Source: Anaerolineales bacterium
Lineage (GTDB): Bacteria > Chloroflexota > Anaerolineae > Aggregatilineales > J027
Length of the DNA: 64,000 bases
Direction: 5' to 3'
Assembly: GCA_020634155.1 (NCBI GenBank)
Contig: JACKCI010000002.1
Coordinates: 744,001 to 808,000 of the forward strand
A model generated the notes under the pieces. That model was not told the DNA's origin. It did no database searches and saw only the letters and a program-made list of their open reading frames with translations. Position numbers and translations under genes: made by a program. This document shows, piece after piece, positions 1 to 8,303 of the stretch (position 1 is the first letter of the stretch; the number at the start of each line of letters is the position of its first letter).

Positions 1-2527
1 AGGTAAATTCACCCGAAAAGGTGCCAAAGGTGGTGAGGGGTAGGTCATCCTCATAGACGATATAGTCTTCGGGGTCTCTGACGACAACATGCACGGTGTC
101 GATGTCGGTCATGGGCGTATACAGCACATCGTCACGGTTCCGCAGCACCCCACGGAAATAGACGGGCTGGTCAGGGCGATAGAGTGGGCGATCGGTATAG
201 AGATAGCCGCGGAAGTTTACCGGACTGTAATCGGTGGGGATTTCAAAGTACCAAGGGTCAATTCCTTGTGAGAAGTCGCTGACGACAAAGCCAAAGTAGG
301 GGTCGGTCTCGACCACCGCATAGACAGTGGTATACAGAGAAGTCAGGTCGGGGGTATCCACCATCATCAAGCCGTTGGCATCGGTGGTGCCGGATGCAAC
401 CTGTCCAAAATCACTGCTGTGGATAGTCACGAGAACGTTGGGAATAGGAAGACCTGACTGCATATCGGTGACCCACACCAAGGTCTGGTCGGGGCTAAAC
501 TTCATCGTCAAGTTGGCATTTGCCACAATCATCGCATGGGTCAGGGGACGGCGTGGTTCTGGCAGTTCAGGCGCACGTGCCGACAGGAAGTAAACTCCCG
601 GTTCAAGGGCGGGTGGGGCTTGGCTGTCATCAATGGTGAGTGGAGCCAGTGGCTCAATGAAGTAATTGCCTTGGGTGCCTTCTGCCATCCATCCGGTAAC
701 GTTATCAACCTCGTTGTAAATCTCCCACCATAGATAACCGTCCCCGCAAATGGGGCCATTCTGAATCTGGACGGTGGTGCCGGGTTCATAGGTGGTGATA
801 ATCTCGGATGCGGTGGTGGGTTGTTGGCGTACCCGCGAGGGGCGGGGGTCTGTCAGACCGACTTGGGCCGTTGCGCCTACATACAATTGTGAGGTTGGCG
901 CACCCACACACTCGACATTGCCAATGCCGCTTCCACCTGTTGCCGAAAGATAGACCAATTCATAACGGTAAAGGTTGAGCGGCGATTGAACCGGAGCCGA
1001 CCATGAGCGAATCAGGTATTCGGCATTGGGTTCATAGTCATAACGGTAATCATACCCATTCGGGCCTGTAAAACGGGCCAAATCGCGGACATCCAACTCA
1101 TACAGTCGGAAGTCAATCTGACTGATATTGCGATGATTGACGAAGAGACGGGTGGCGTCGTTATAGGCATTGTAAGAGCCTACAAAGTCAGGAACGCTTA
1201 GATTAAAGTCGGGAGTATAGGGGCGGGTGCGGAAATTCACCACCTTCTGTTCATTGATGGTGTTGCCGTAGGGGTCAGCAATCCCCGGTAAAATGGTCAC
1301 GGTATAATCGCTGCTTGGCTCCATATCAAAATAGAGAACAAAGCTGGTGTCATAGCCATAGTAGTAGGTTTCATATTCCCGCCAAGGCTCTGGGTCAATA
1401 ATGACCTTACCTTCTAGGGTTTCCTCGTCAATCGGGGCCGTGAAGTAAATACGGAATCCGCCATAGGCATCCGTCAAGCCACCATCACTTGGGTCAGTTC
1501 GTAAGATAGCCGGATAAGGTACGGTATTGAAACTTTGTTGGTAATCAAAGTTCATCGCCGCCCCACTGGCGCTGCGGATGATGTCGCTCTCAACTTGAAT
1601 ATCATAGAGCGAGTCCAGTTCGAGCAAAGCAGTTGGCGTCAGCGTTACGCTACGGCGCGATTCGCTCCACTCATAGGTGACTGCGGGACGCACCCCACCG
1701 GGGCCTTCAAGCCAGATGCCCGCTTCAGTCGCTGGGTCCATCGGCTGGGTAAAACTGACGGTAATAGAGGTATCCAACGCGATACCACGCCCCCCATCAC
1801 GGGGAGTCATGTTGGAAACTTTGGGGACGTCGGTCGTGAAACGGAACACATAATCTTCCCCTAAAATGGCTCCATTACCACTGGCAAGACCCGCTTTAAC
1901 CGCGACACGGTACTCGGTACCACCCACCAGTACATCATCAGGGTGATAGATGTAGATAGAGGTATTGAGCCATTCGCCCGTACCAGCCAGCGCGGGCGTA
2001 ATCTCCAAGGGACTAGGCAGATTAGCTTGCTCGGTAATGCTTACCAACGGCACAATTGGGCGGGTGAAGATAACGGTAATGTCTGTGTCCACATCAACGG
2101 CGGTTGTGTCTGCGGCGGGAATGACATCACTAATCTCAATATAGCCAATCGTCACTAGTGAGAGATCATAGGCCTCGGCCATTGCTTGCCCATCAGCATC
2201 AACAGCAAAGACGCTGAAGCGATATTCAGTATCGCGTTCAAGGGCAGTCGGAGTCAGGGTCAGGATATTGCTGCGCTCGTTCCATGTCCATTCACCTTCA
2301 ACTGCGGGTTCGACTGTGAACAGATTATCGGCACTGTCGGTATCCATCGCACGGTCAAAAGTAAATGATACACTACCATCGAGGGCCAGTTCTTCGCCTG
2401 CTAATGGAGTAGTTTCAATGACGCGGGGAGGGGCAACTTGGTCACCATCTTGACCAAAGGTCAAGGGGATCAACACAAACAATAGGCTTAAAGCCAAGCC
2501 TAAAAAGAACACTCTTCTTAGTCGCAT
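1..2527 (-). CDS. Alpha-2-macroglobulin family protein with N-terminal Ig-like domains (partial, 3' end outside window)
   Basis: About 842 codons are visible and the reading frame runs off the left edge. The start is the ATG at 2525-2527, preceded by AGGGAG. It opens with a signal peptide (MRLRRVFFLGLALSLLFVLI, then cleavage near FGQD). Next come at least two Big_5/Ig-like repeats of the form 'P-xx-V-DG-S-xx-F-x-F-D-R-AMD' and 'P-A-D-T-T-A-VDVDT-DI-x-V-x-F-x-R-P'. Near the left edge is the MG2 signature YTDRPLYRPDQPVYFRG, the hallmark of bacterial alpha-2-macroglobulins. Family members are large (often 1500-2000 aa) periplasmic or surface-anchored protease traps or envelope proteins. Whether a thioester (CxEQ) follows cannot be seen. 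It lies downstream of yihY with a 76-bp gap, so it may have its own promoter. No frameshift is visible in the part shown. Confidence 0.85.
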   Translation of the reverse strand, partial: MRLRRVFFLGLALSLLFVLIPLTFGQDGDQVAPPRVIETTPLAGEELALDGSVSFTFDRAMDTDSADNLFTVEPAVEGEWTWNERSNILTLTPTALERDTEYRFSVFAVDADGQAMAEAYDLSLVTIGYIEISDVIPAADTTAVDVDTDITVIFTRPIVPLVSITEQANLPSPLEITPALAGTGEWLNTSIYIYHPDDVLVGGTEYRVAVKAGLASGNGAILGEDYVFRFTTDVPKVSNMTPRDGGRGIALDTSITVSFTQPMDPATEAGIWLEGPGGVRPAVTYEWSESRRSVTLTPTALLELDSLYDIQVESDIIRSASGAAMNFDYQQSFNTVPYPAILRTDPSDGGLTDAYGGFRIYFTAPIDEETLEGKVIIDPEPWREYETYYYGYDTSFVLYFDMEPSSDYTVTILPGIADPYGNTINEQKVVNFRTRPYTPDFNLSVPDFVGSYNAYNDATRLFVNHRNISQIDFRLYELDVRDLARFTGPNGYDYRYDYEPNAEYLIRSWSAPVQSPLNLYRYELVYLSATGGSGIGNVECVGAPTSQLYVGATAQVGLTDPRPSRVRQQPTTASEIITTYEPGTTVQIQNGPICGDGYLWWEIYNEVDNVTGWMAEGTQGNYFIEPLAPLTIDDSQAPPALEPGVYFLSARAPELPEPRRPLTHAMIVANANLTMKFSPDQTLVWVTDMQSGLPIPNVLVTIHSSDFGQVASGTTDANGLMMVDTPDLTSLYTTVYAVVETDPYFGFVVSDFSQGIDPWYFEIPTDYSPVNFRGYLYTDRPLYRPDQPVYFRGVLRNRDDVLYTPMTDIDTVHVVVRDPEDYIVYEDDLPLTTFGTFSGEFT

Positions 2528-2603
2528 AGGCAAACTCCCTTATGGTCTACATACCTTTGATTATGGCACAAAACCAGAGGGACGTGTAAACGGCTGCTCT
2601 ACG

Positions 2604-3584
2604 TTATTCGGGTGGAGGCAGATGAAGAGGCGTAGGGTTTTCGATGGCTACGACGGGCATTCGGTTGTGATTCGTTGAGAGTACCTCATTGGCTTCAAGC
2701 CACGCATCAAGGGCGCTACATACCTCTGCAAAGAACAGAATCAAGCAGAAGATGATGAAGGCCCATAGCATGAAAATTACGACAGTAGTCACTGAACCAT
2801 AGACAAAGTTGAGATCGGCTAGGCTGCTGAGGTAATAAACAAAACTACGCTTGGCGAACTCAAACGCTAATCCTCCCATCAAGGAGGCAGGCAAGATGGC
2901 ATCCCACCGCAACCGCACCGAGGTCACAAAACCATAGAGCATCGCAAAAATCGCGGCGTTGAAGGCGGTTGGCACCAAGAAACTTGCCATCCGTAGCCAT
3001 GTGGCGGATTGATTGAGGAAAAGCAAATCAAGGAAGTTAAAAAGCAGGTTGGTGATGATGGAGGCTAGTAGAAAGACCCCAAAGGCAACAATCATAATCA
3101 GGCCAATAAAACGCCGTTGATAGATGCGGCGGCGCTTCTGTACCCCAAAGGCAATCGCCAATACTTTTTCGAGATTGCCGAATAGGTTAGCCGACGACCA
3201 CCCCAGCACAACAACCGCAAAGATACTGACCCCTCCCCGTTGCTCAACCGCTGCTTGAATCGCATCTTGAAGGATATTGGAGGTCTGGCCGGGAAAGAAG
3301 ATGGTCACAACATCGCCAATCTGGGCACTGGCCGACTCAGTGTCGATGAAAAAGGTCATGATGACAATCAGCAGCAGCATCAAGGGAAACAGCGAAAACA
3401 AGGCGTAATAGGAAAGGGCGGCTGCCTCGTGCGGGCCATAGTCGATAAAGCGATTTATCCCGCGCACCAGTAGGCGCAACAAACCATTGGTTGCGTTATT
3501 CAAGCGCACAAAGAATTGCACAATAGGGCGAAGATACCGCCCCCATAAACGAAACCAAATGTTGTTTCTCAGCAGCCGATACAT
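2604..3584 (-). CDS. YihY/virulence factor BrkB family membrane protein
   Basis: A 326-aa polytopic inner-membrane protein. The family signature A-A-L-S-Y-Y-A-L-F-S-L-F-P-L lies near residues 54-68. About six hydrophobic segments follow, including GGVSIFAVVVLGWSSANLF and the C-terminal pair around GSVTTVVIFMLWAFIIFCLI. The length matches the family (about 280-420 aa). It begins 2 bp after the rfbB stop, so it is probably co-transcribed with the nucleotide-sugar genes. Once annotated as ribonuclease BN, the family is now regarded as membrane proteins of unclear function, so no transport substrate is assigned. The last 25 residues are cytosolic-looking and Pro-rich. Confidence 0.85.
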   Translation of the reverse strand: MYRLLRNNIWFRLWGRYLRPIVQFFVRLNNATNGLLRLLVRGINRFIDYGPHEAAALSYYALFSLFPLMLLLIVIMTFFIDTESASAQIGDVVTIFFPGQTSNILQDAIQAAVEQRGGVSIFAVVVLGWSSANLFGNLEKVLAIAFGVQKRRRIYQRRFIGLIMIVAFGVFLLASIITNLLFNFLDLLFLNQSATWLRMASFLVPTAFNAAIFAMLYGFVTSVRLRWDAILPASLMGGLAFEFAKRSFVYYLSSLADLNFVYGSVTTVVIFMLWAFIIFCLILFFAEVCSALDAWLEANEVLSTNHNRMPVVAIENPTPLHLPPPE

Positions 3585-3586
3585 GA

Positions 3587-4612
3587 TTAGTCCGCGTTTG
3601 CTAGGCGTTCCGCATATTGTTTCTTATAGTATTCCAAATACTCGCCTGATTTGAGTTTGCGCCACCACCATTCATTCTTGACATACCATGTCACCGTAGC
3701 TTGGAGCGCGGTCTCAAAGTGGGTACTGGGTGCCCAATCGAAATCTGCCCGCAGCTTGTCATTGGTCAAGGCATAGCGGCGATCATGCCCCGGACGGTCT
3801 GCGACATGCTTAATCAGGGATTCAGACTTGCCCAAGTATTGAAGGATGAGCTTGGTGACATCAATGTTGTGGCGCTCGTTCTCACCCCCGACGTTGTAAA
3901 TCTCACCCGCCTCTCCGCGATGCAACACCACATCAATAGCCTTGCAATGGTCATCCACATACAGCCAGTCGCGCACCTGCATCCCATCGCCATAAAGAGG
4001 CAGGGGGCGGTTATCAATCGCCTCGGTGATGAAAAATGGCGCGACTTTTTCAGGGTATTGATAGGGGCCAAAGGTGTTGCTGCCGCGTGTCACGGTGGTA
4101 TGTAGACCATAGGTCACCCAATAGGCGCGTACCATCAATTCGCCCCCCGCTTTACTGGCGGCATAAGGGCTGTTGGGTTCAAGGGGGTCACCTTCCTTAA
4201 AAAAGCCTTTGGGGATGCTACCATAGACCTCATCAGTGGACACATGGTGGAAACGCTGCACGCCTAGCTTGCGGCAAGCCTCCAGCAGGATATAGACGCC
4301 GACTACATCGGTTTGCACAAAGGCGTGGGGATTGAGGATGCTACGGTCCACATGCGACTCCGCCGCAAAGTTGACCACGGTGTCAATGTGATGCTCCAAG
4401 AAGACGCGCTCAACGGTCTGCTCATCGGCAATATCGCCTTTCTCAAAGCGGTAGTTGGGTTCATCATGGACAGGCAGCAGGTTGTCGATATTGCCCGCAT
4501 AGGTCATTTTGTCCAGCACGATGATGTTATATTCGGGGTAGGTCTCGACCATATAACGGACAAAGGCGCTCCCGATAAAGCCCGCCCCGCCCGTGACAAG
4601 GATATTTTTCAT
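3587..4612 (-). CDS. rfbB: dTDP-glucose 4,6-dehydratase
   Basis: A 341-aa short-chain dehydrogenase converting dTDP-glucose to dTDP-4-keto-6-deoxyglucose with bound NAD+. The Rossmann motif TGGAGFIG spans residues 7-14. The catalytic Thr-Asp-Glu triad is at 126-128 (STDEVYG), and the YxxxK pair is Y150/K154 (SPYAASKAG). The length is typical for RmlB. It starts 6 bp after the rfbA stop, so the two make consecutive steps of deoxysugar synthesis in one transcript. RmlC and RmlD are not in the window, so the final sugar (rhamnose or another 6-deoxyhexose) cannot be named. It presumably supplies the glycosyltransferases nearby. Confidence 0.95.
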   Translation of the reverse strand: MKNILVTGGAGFIGSAFVRYMVETYPEYNIIVLDKMTYAGNIDNLLPVHDEPNYRFEKGDIADEQTVERVFLEHHIDTVVNFAAESHVDRSILNPHAFVQTDVVGVYILLEACRKLGVQRFHHVSTDEVYGSIPKGFFKEGDPLEPNSPYAASKAGGELMVRAYWVTYGLHTTVTRGSNTFGPYQYPEKVAPFFITEAIDNRPLPLYGDGMQVRDWLYVDDHCKAIDVVLHRGEAGEIYNVGGENERHNIDVTKLILQYLGKSESLIKHVADRPGHDRRYALTNDKLRADFDWAPSTHFETALQATVTWYVKNEWWWRKLKSGEYLEYYKKQYAERLANAD

Positions 4613-4618
4613 GGTAGG

Positions 4619-5698
4619 TTACTCCTTTAGAAGGCGCACTTTGCTGTAGTCGCCGAGGGTTAGTTTCATAGCAAAAGGACGTTTGTCGCTAATATCCACA
4701 TCGGCATTGCGCCCAATCAAGCTATCATAGAGGCGGGTTGGCACATTGCGGAGGACGCTATGCTCCAAGACCATGCTGCGCTCTATTTCTGAGTGTTCGA
4801 CTGTAACATCATGGTAAATACTGGTGAAGGGGCCGATGTAGCTGTTGATGATTTTGCAGTGTTTGCCAATAATCGAGGGACCACGAATGACACTATTGAT
4901 AATCTCCGCGCCTTCCTCAATCGTGACACGGCTATCAATCTCCGAATGGTCGTCTACGGTACCTGCCACATAGGGCGTCAGTTCTTCCAAGACATGGCTA
5001 TTGGCTTCTAGCATGTCGCGGGCCTTACCGGTGTCAATCCACCAGCCGGGGTGGACGTAGGGGAAGACGGTGTAGCCATTGGTGATGAGCCATTGAATGG
5101 CATCGGTGATTTCTAGCTCACCTCGCTTGGAGGGCTGAATCGCATTCACCGCCTCAAAGACATGGTGGTCAAACATATAAATGCCAACAAGGGCAAGGTT
5201 GGAGGGCGGCTCGGCAGGTTTTTCAATCAAGTATTCAATGTGTCCGTTATCGGCCAATTTAGCAACCCCAAAGCTGCGCGGGTCTTTGACCTCTTTTAGC
5301 ACAATTTGGCTATGCCATTCAGGATGATGCTCAAATTCGCTGATGAGGCGGCTAATCCCCCCCTGAATGACGTTATCGCCTAAGAACATCACAAAGCGTT
5401 CATCACCCATAAAGGGCTGGGCAATCTTGACAGCATGGGCCAAGCCACGCGGGGCGTCCTGCTCAATATAGGTAATTTCGACATCCCCAAACTGGCTACC
5501 ATCGCCAACAGCTTCGCGCACTTGGGGGCCTGTATCGCCAATGACAATGGCAATCTCACGGATACCCGCATCGCGGATGGCCTCAATTACCCGAAACAGC
5601 ACTGGCTTGTTAGCAACAGGCAGTAGTTGCTTGGCACGGGTATAGGTCAATGGATAGAGACGGGTGCCTTTGCCCCCGCTTAAAATGAGTCCCTTCAC
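4619..5698 (-). CDS. rfbA: Glucose-1-phosphate thymidylyltransferase, long form
   Basis: A 359-aa enzyme joining dTTP and glucose-1-phosphate to give dTDP-glucose. The nucleotidyltransferase signature GGKGTRLYPLT (residues 8-18), followed by the K-Q-L-L-P-V lysine, is intact. The metal/substrate region FLGDNVIQGG is present near residue 105. The C-terminal third (from about residue 245) has repeating hexapeptide-like strands (SRVTIEEGAEIINSVIRG), a left-handed beta-helix, which marks the long RmlA class rather than the 290-aa short class. It sits directly upstream of rfbB. An acyl- or uridylyl-specific relative is possible, but the pairing with rfbB favours dTDP-glucose. Confidence 0.92.
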   Translation of the reverse strand: MKGLILSGGKGTRLYPLTYTRAKQLLPVANKPVLFRVIEAIRDAGIREIAIVIGDTGPQVREAVGDGSQFGDVEITYIEQDAPRGLAHAVKIAQPFMGDERFVMFLGDNVIQGGISRLISEFEHHPEWHSQIVLKEVKDPRSFGVAKLADNGHIEYLIEKPAEPPSNLALVGIYMFDHHVFEAVNAIQPSKRGELEITDAIQWLITNGYTVFPYVHPGWWIDTGKARDMLEANSHVLEELTPYVAGTVDDHSEIDSRVTIEEGAEIINSVIRGPSIIGKHCKIINSYIGPFTSIYHDVTVEHSEIERSMVLEHSVLRNVPTRLYDSLIGRNADVDISDKRPFAMKLTLGDYSKVRLLKE

Positions 5699-5709
5699 TG
5701 TGGCTCCTC

Positions 5710-6366
5710 TTAACGATATTGACTAGATGGTCGATTCGCTGGGGCATCGAGCATAACCGCCCCGACGACATTGATATGTACACGCTCAAGTTGGGCTTTG
5801 GCGCGGCTGGTGTGGTCACGGCGGGTCTGATTGGCTTGCACTACCATCATCACACCACCTAATTTCTGTCCTAACACCAAGGCATCGGCGGCTACCAATA
5901 CAGGCGGCATGTCAAAAATCAGCACCTCAGCTAGTTCCATCAGGCGTTGAATGACCTGATCCATTTTAGCCGAGGCCAGCACATCAACAGGATTGGCAGG
6001 TAGAGTGCCACTTGGTAACAAGCGCAAGCCCTCAACCTCAGTATTGACCAGTGGTGGGTTCTGCATAGCCCCCCCCTCAAGCAGCATGGTGGTTAGGCCA
6101 CGCGCATTATCCACACCCCACAGACTATGCAGGGTTGGGCGGCGTAGGTCGGCATCAACCAAGATGGTCGGCTTGCCGCCTTGGGCAAAAGTCACTGCGA
6201 GATTAGCCGCTGCTACACCCTTGTTGTTATCTTCAGCCGGGGCCGTTACGCCGAGGGTGGTGAGGGTCTGGTCAAGGTTACTAAACATGAGGTTCGTCCG
6301 CAGGGTTCGGTAAGCATCGGCGGCGGCGGAACGGGGGTCTTTTAAGGTAATCAGATTAGCAGGCAT
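5710..6366 (-). CDS. CpsD/CapB-like (BY-kinase family) ATPase with degenerate P-loop
   Basis: A 218-aa cytoplasmic protein of the bacterial tyrosine kinase/ParA-MinD class that partners Wzz-type co-polymerases. The N-terminus has the family motif D-A-Y-R-T-L-R-T-N-L (residues 17-26). Walker A' (ILVDADLRRP, 68-77) and Walker B (VLIFDMPPV, about 150) are intact. The P-loop, however, reads APAEDNNKGVAAANLA: Lys49 keeps its spacing to NLA, but the usual GEGKS/T residues are Asn-Asn-Lys-Gly. The C-terminus (PSSQYR) has a single Tyr instead of a Tyr cluster. It lies 15 bp downstream of a Wzz gene. I infer a regulatory or weak ATPase in capsule or EPS assembly rather than an ordinary autokinase. Confidence 0.8.
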   Translation of the reverse strand: MPANLITLKDPRSAAADAYRTLRTNLMFSNLDQTLTTLGVTAPAEDNNKGVAAANLAVTFAQGGKPTILVDADLRRPTLHSLWGVDNARGLTTMLLEGGAMQNPPLVNTEVEGLRLLPSGTLPANPVDVLASAKMDQVIQRLMELAEVLIFDMPPVLVAADALVLGQKLGGVMMVVQANQTRRDHTSRAKAQLERVHINVVGAVMLDAPANRPSSQYR

Positions 6367-6381
6367 AAATGAATCGCTCCC

Positions 6382-7032
6382 TTAATCATGCTGGGGGATA
6401 GCCGCCAGCAATGCGCTCTCAATAATACGCTCGACATCTTCAGGCCGCCGCAAGATATTGGCCTCTAGATATTCCAGCACAAACACAATTAGCCCCCCCA
6501 CCAAAACGCCTAACACCGCCCCAGCAATAACATTCACTTTGGTATTGGGTTGATGCAGGCCCAAGGATGAGTTGAGCAGTTGGGCTTCAATGCGCTCTTC
6601 GCGGGGCAATTCGGAATTGGCTTGATTGCGCCAATCGACCAAGCGCTGACCCCATTCACGGGAGATATTTTGGGCGGTGGCTCCGTCTTCGAGGTCGATG
6701 TCAATTTGGATGGTCAAGGTAGTTGGGTCAGAGTTGATGGTGGCATTTGAGCGCAAATCACCCGGTGTCATATCCAATTGTAGGTTATCAATGACCTGTT
6801 GGGCGATGGCGTCGGTATTCAAAAACTCGACATAGCTCCGCAGCAAAATCCGCAGCGTTTCCGAGAGGCCGAAGTCATTGCGCGAGGGCAACAGCAGCAC
6901 CTTCTGTGAGGCACGGTAGACTTCGGTCTGGGTTTTGCTAAAGCCATAGGCCCCCCCAGCCGTGATGACCATTGCCAGCAGAATAATCCAGCCCCGTCGG
7001 GTCAGGATACGCACATAGTCCAATAAATTCAT
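6382..7032 (-). CDS. Wzz/YveK-like chain-length determinant protein
   Basis: A 216-aa polysaccharide co-polymerase-like membrane protein. It has an N-terminal membrane segment (residues about 14-31, WIILLAMVITAGGAYGF), an extracytoplasmic part with the typical Y-R-A-S-Q-K-V-L-L strand and coiled region, and a C-terminal membrane segment (NVIAGAVLGVLVGGLIVFVL). It ends in the cytosolic R-R-P-E-D-V-E motif that contacts the BY-kinase. This matches the Gram-positive CpsC/CapA architecture. The CpsD-like gene follows at 15 bp. A perfect TATAAT lies 29 bp upstream of the start, suggesting its own promoter. Confidence 0.85.
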   Translation of the reverse strand: MNLLDYVRILTRRGWIILLAMVITAGGAYGFSKTQTEVYRASQKVLLLPSRNDFGLSETLRILLRSYVEFLNTDAIAQQVIDNLQLDMTPGDLRSNATINSDPTTLTIQIDIDLEDGATAQNISREWGQRLVDWRNQANSELPREERIEAQLLNSSLGLHQPNTKVNVIAGAVLGVLVGGLIVFVLEYLEANILRRPEDVERIIESALLAAIPQHD

Positions 7033-7060
7033 GGTGGTTCATCTCTCCTAAAGCGCTGCA

Positions 7061-7066
7061 ATTATA
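7061..7066 (-). promoter_or_regulatory. Probable -10 box upstream of the Wzz-kinase-rfb genes
   Basis: On the minus strand the hexamer reads TATAAT, 28 bp before the ATG at 7030-7032. No good -35 lies at 16-18 bp. A TTGACA (7094-7099) is 27 bp away, where it would pair better with an AACAAT at 17-bp spacing. GCGCT and AGCGC flank the TATAAT as a short inverted repeat. Confidence 0.4.
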
Positions 7067-7095
7067 GCGCATTGTTGGGTGAAAGAAATGCCATG

Positions 7096-7851
7096 TCAAT
7101 TCGGCGTGGGGTCTTCGCTGAATAGCTCAATCTCTGTAAAGTTTTTGCCTGCGAGATAGTCCGGAAAGGTATAGACCCCCGTCACTTGTAGCCAGCACCA
7201 GCCATTCCAAGGGCGTGTCAACCCCAAGCGCAAGTAAACCTCGCCACGATTGAAGCGGTCAACCAGTAGCGTCTCAATATAGTCCATCTTAAAGCCATTG
7301 TGCTGAAGGCGCTGGATATAGGTCTGTACCGTGAGGTCATTGATGGGAATATCGAATTGTTGCCCTGTGCTATCATAAAACTCTAGCCGATATTGATGCT
7401 GGCGCTGGTCATGGCTCTTATGCCACAGGTTGGTGATGCGCTCCGGAACAAGGGTACCCAATGACCGCAGCCCACTGCCCGCCGCTACATTCTCCCCACG
7501 ATGAACCTCGGTGCCGAATAAGTCTTCTATGCTGGTGGCGGCGGTTTCCGTGAGTACCCGCTTCCAATTGTCGGGCGAGGTCTCACGCTCGAAAGTGGTG
7601 GGTTGAGTCGTGTCCCATCGGCAATCCTCCAGATGGGGGCGGTCAAGGTCATCCTCTGGTGTTAAGTCGAGACTGATAACGGCACGCGGATAAATGGCTT
7701 GACCAGTGGATAAATACAGATGGCGTTTGTAGATATGGTGGGGGAGTACCGGACGGATGGCTTTATAGGTACGGTCAACGCCTGCAATGCACACGCGACC
7801 ATCCCGCATGGTGGTGACTTCGGTAATCAAGAGTAGGGTTTCCATTTTCAC
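7096..7851 (-). CDS. Hypothetical protein resembling dual OB-domain proteins
   Basis: A 251-aa soluble protein without signal or membrane segment. The N-terminal half opens with a beta-rich stretch (LLLITEVTTMRDGRVCIAGV) followed by R-P-V-L-P; the second half carries further strand-rich blocks (YRLEFYDSTGQQFDIPINDL and RLGLTRPWNGWCWLQVTGVY). This layout recalls the family annotated as dual OB-containing domain. That assignment is by impression; the sequence has no catalytic motif I can name. It starts 1 bp after the stop of a DUF488 gene and is the third member of a compact DUF488-DUF488-this protein string. An OB fold would suit nucleic-acid or nucleotide binding, but that is inference. Confidence 0.55.
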   Translation of the reverse strand: MKMETLLLITEVTTMRDGRVCIAGVDRTYKAIRPVLPHHIYKRHLYLSTGQAIYPRAVISLDLTPEDDLDRPHLEDCRWDTTQPTTFERETSPDNWKRVLTETAATSIEDLFGTEVHRGENVAAGSGLRSLGTLVPERITNLWHKSHDQRQHQYRLEFYDSTGQQFDIPINDLTVQTYIQRLQHNGFKMDYIETLLVDRFNRGEVYLRLGLTRPWNGWCWLQVTGVYTFPDYLAGKNFTEIELFSEDPTPN

Positions 7852-7852
7852 C

Positions 7853-8293
7853 TCACATGAGATGTACTATCTCCAAACTAGGCCAATACGAGACCACATA
7901 TTCAGCAACAAGGCGACGGTGGCAGTGGTCAGGTTCATGTTCACTACACAGCAGACAGGCGGCGTGTTGCTCCCACCATGTCCGTTCAAGATGGCTGATT
8001 AAGTCGCGCCCATGCAGCAAGGCGTTGAAGTTGGCCTCATAGTTTGCCCATGATTTATCAAGGCGGTACTGGTCAAGCAGTTCGGCAGTGGGGGCCATCA
8101 GCCCTTCATGGCGATACTCGCAACCGATTAAAGCCTGCAAAAAATAGGGTAGGTCACGCTGCTTGGCAAAGCCGCTCAGTTGGCTATCGGGCCGCAAGCG
8201 GGTATCGACCACCATCTGCACACCATTATCGCGTAAGAGGCCAAAGAACTGCTCGGCGCTTTTTTGGGTAAAGCCAATCGTATAAAGACGCAT
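7853..8293 (-). CDS. DUF488 family protein (second of pair)
   Basis: A 146-aa protein starting at MRLYTIGFT. The ATG at 8291-8293 has AAGGAGG upstream; a longer reading would overlap the preceding gene and has no such site. It carries the DUF488 hallmarks: N-terminal Y-T-I-G, a V-D-T-R strand near residue 30, and the C-terminal C-S-E-x-x-P-D-H-C-H-R-R motif. Family members are small proteins of unsettled biochemical role, proposed to act on or sense nucleotides. It differs clearly from its neighbour (shorter, no QLSLF tail), so it is not a recent duplicate. It is co-transcribed with the neighbouring DUF488 gene (10-bp gap) and the OB-like gene. Confidence 0.85.
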   Translation of the reverse strand: MRLYTIGFTQKSAEQFFGLLRDNGVQMVVDTRLRPDSQLSGFAKQRDLPYFLQALIGCEYRHEGLMAPTAELLDQYRLDKSWANYEANFNALLHGRDLISHLERTWWEQHAACLLCSEHEPDHCHRRLVAEYVVSYWPSLEIVHLM

Positions 8294-8303
8294 CCCGCCC
8301 TCC

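Noticed and set aside
7094..7099. TTGACA as a perfect -35 box
   Set aside because: It is 27 bp from the perfect TATAAT, too far for one sigma70 promoter; it overlaps the stop of the OB-like gene and may be chance.
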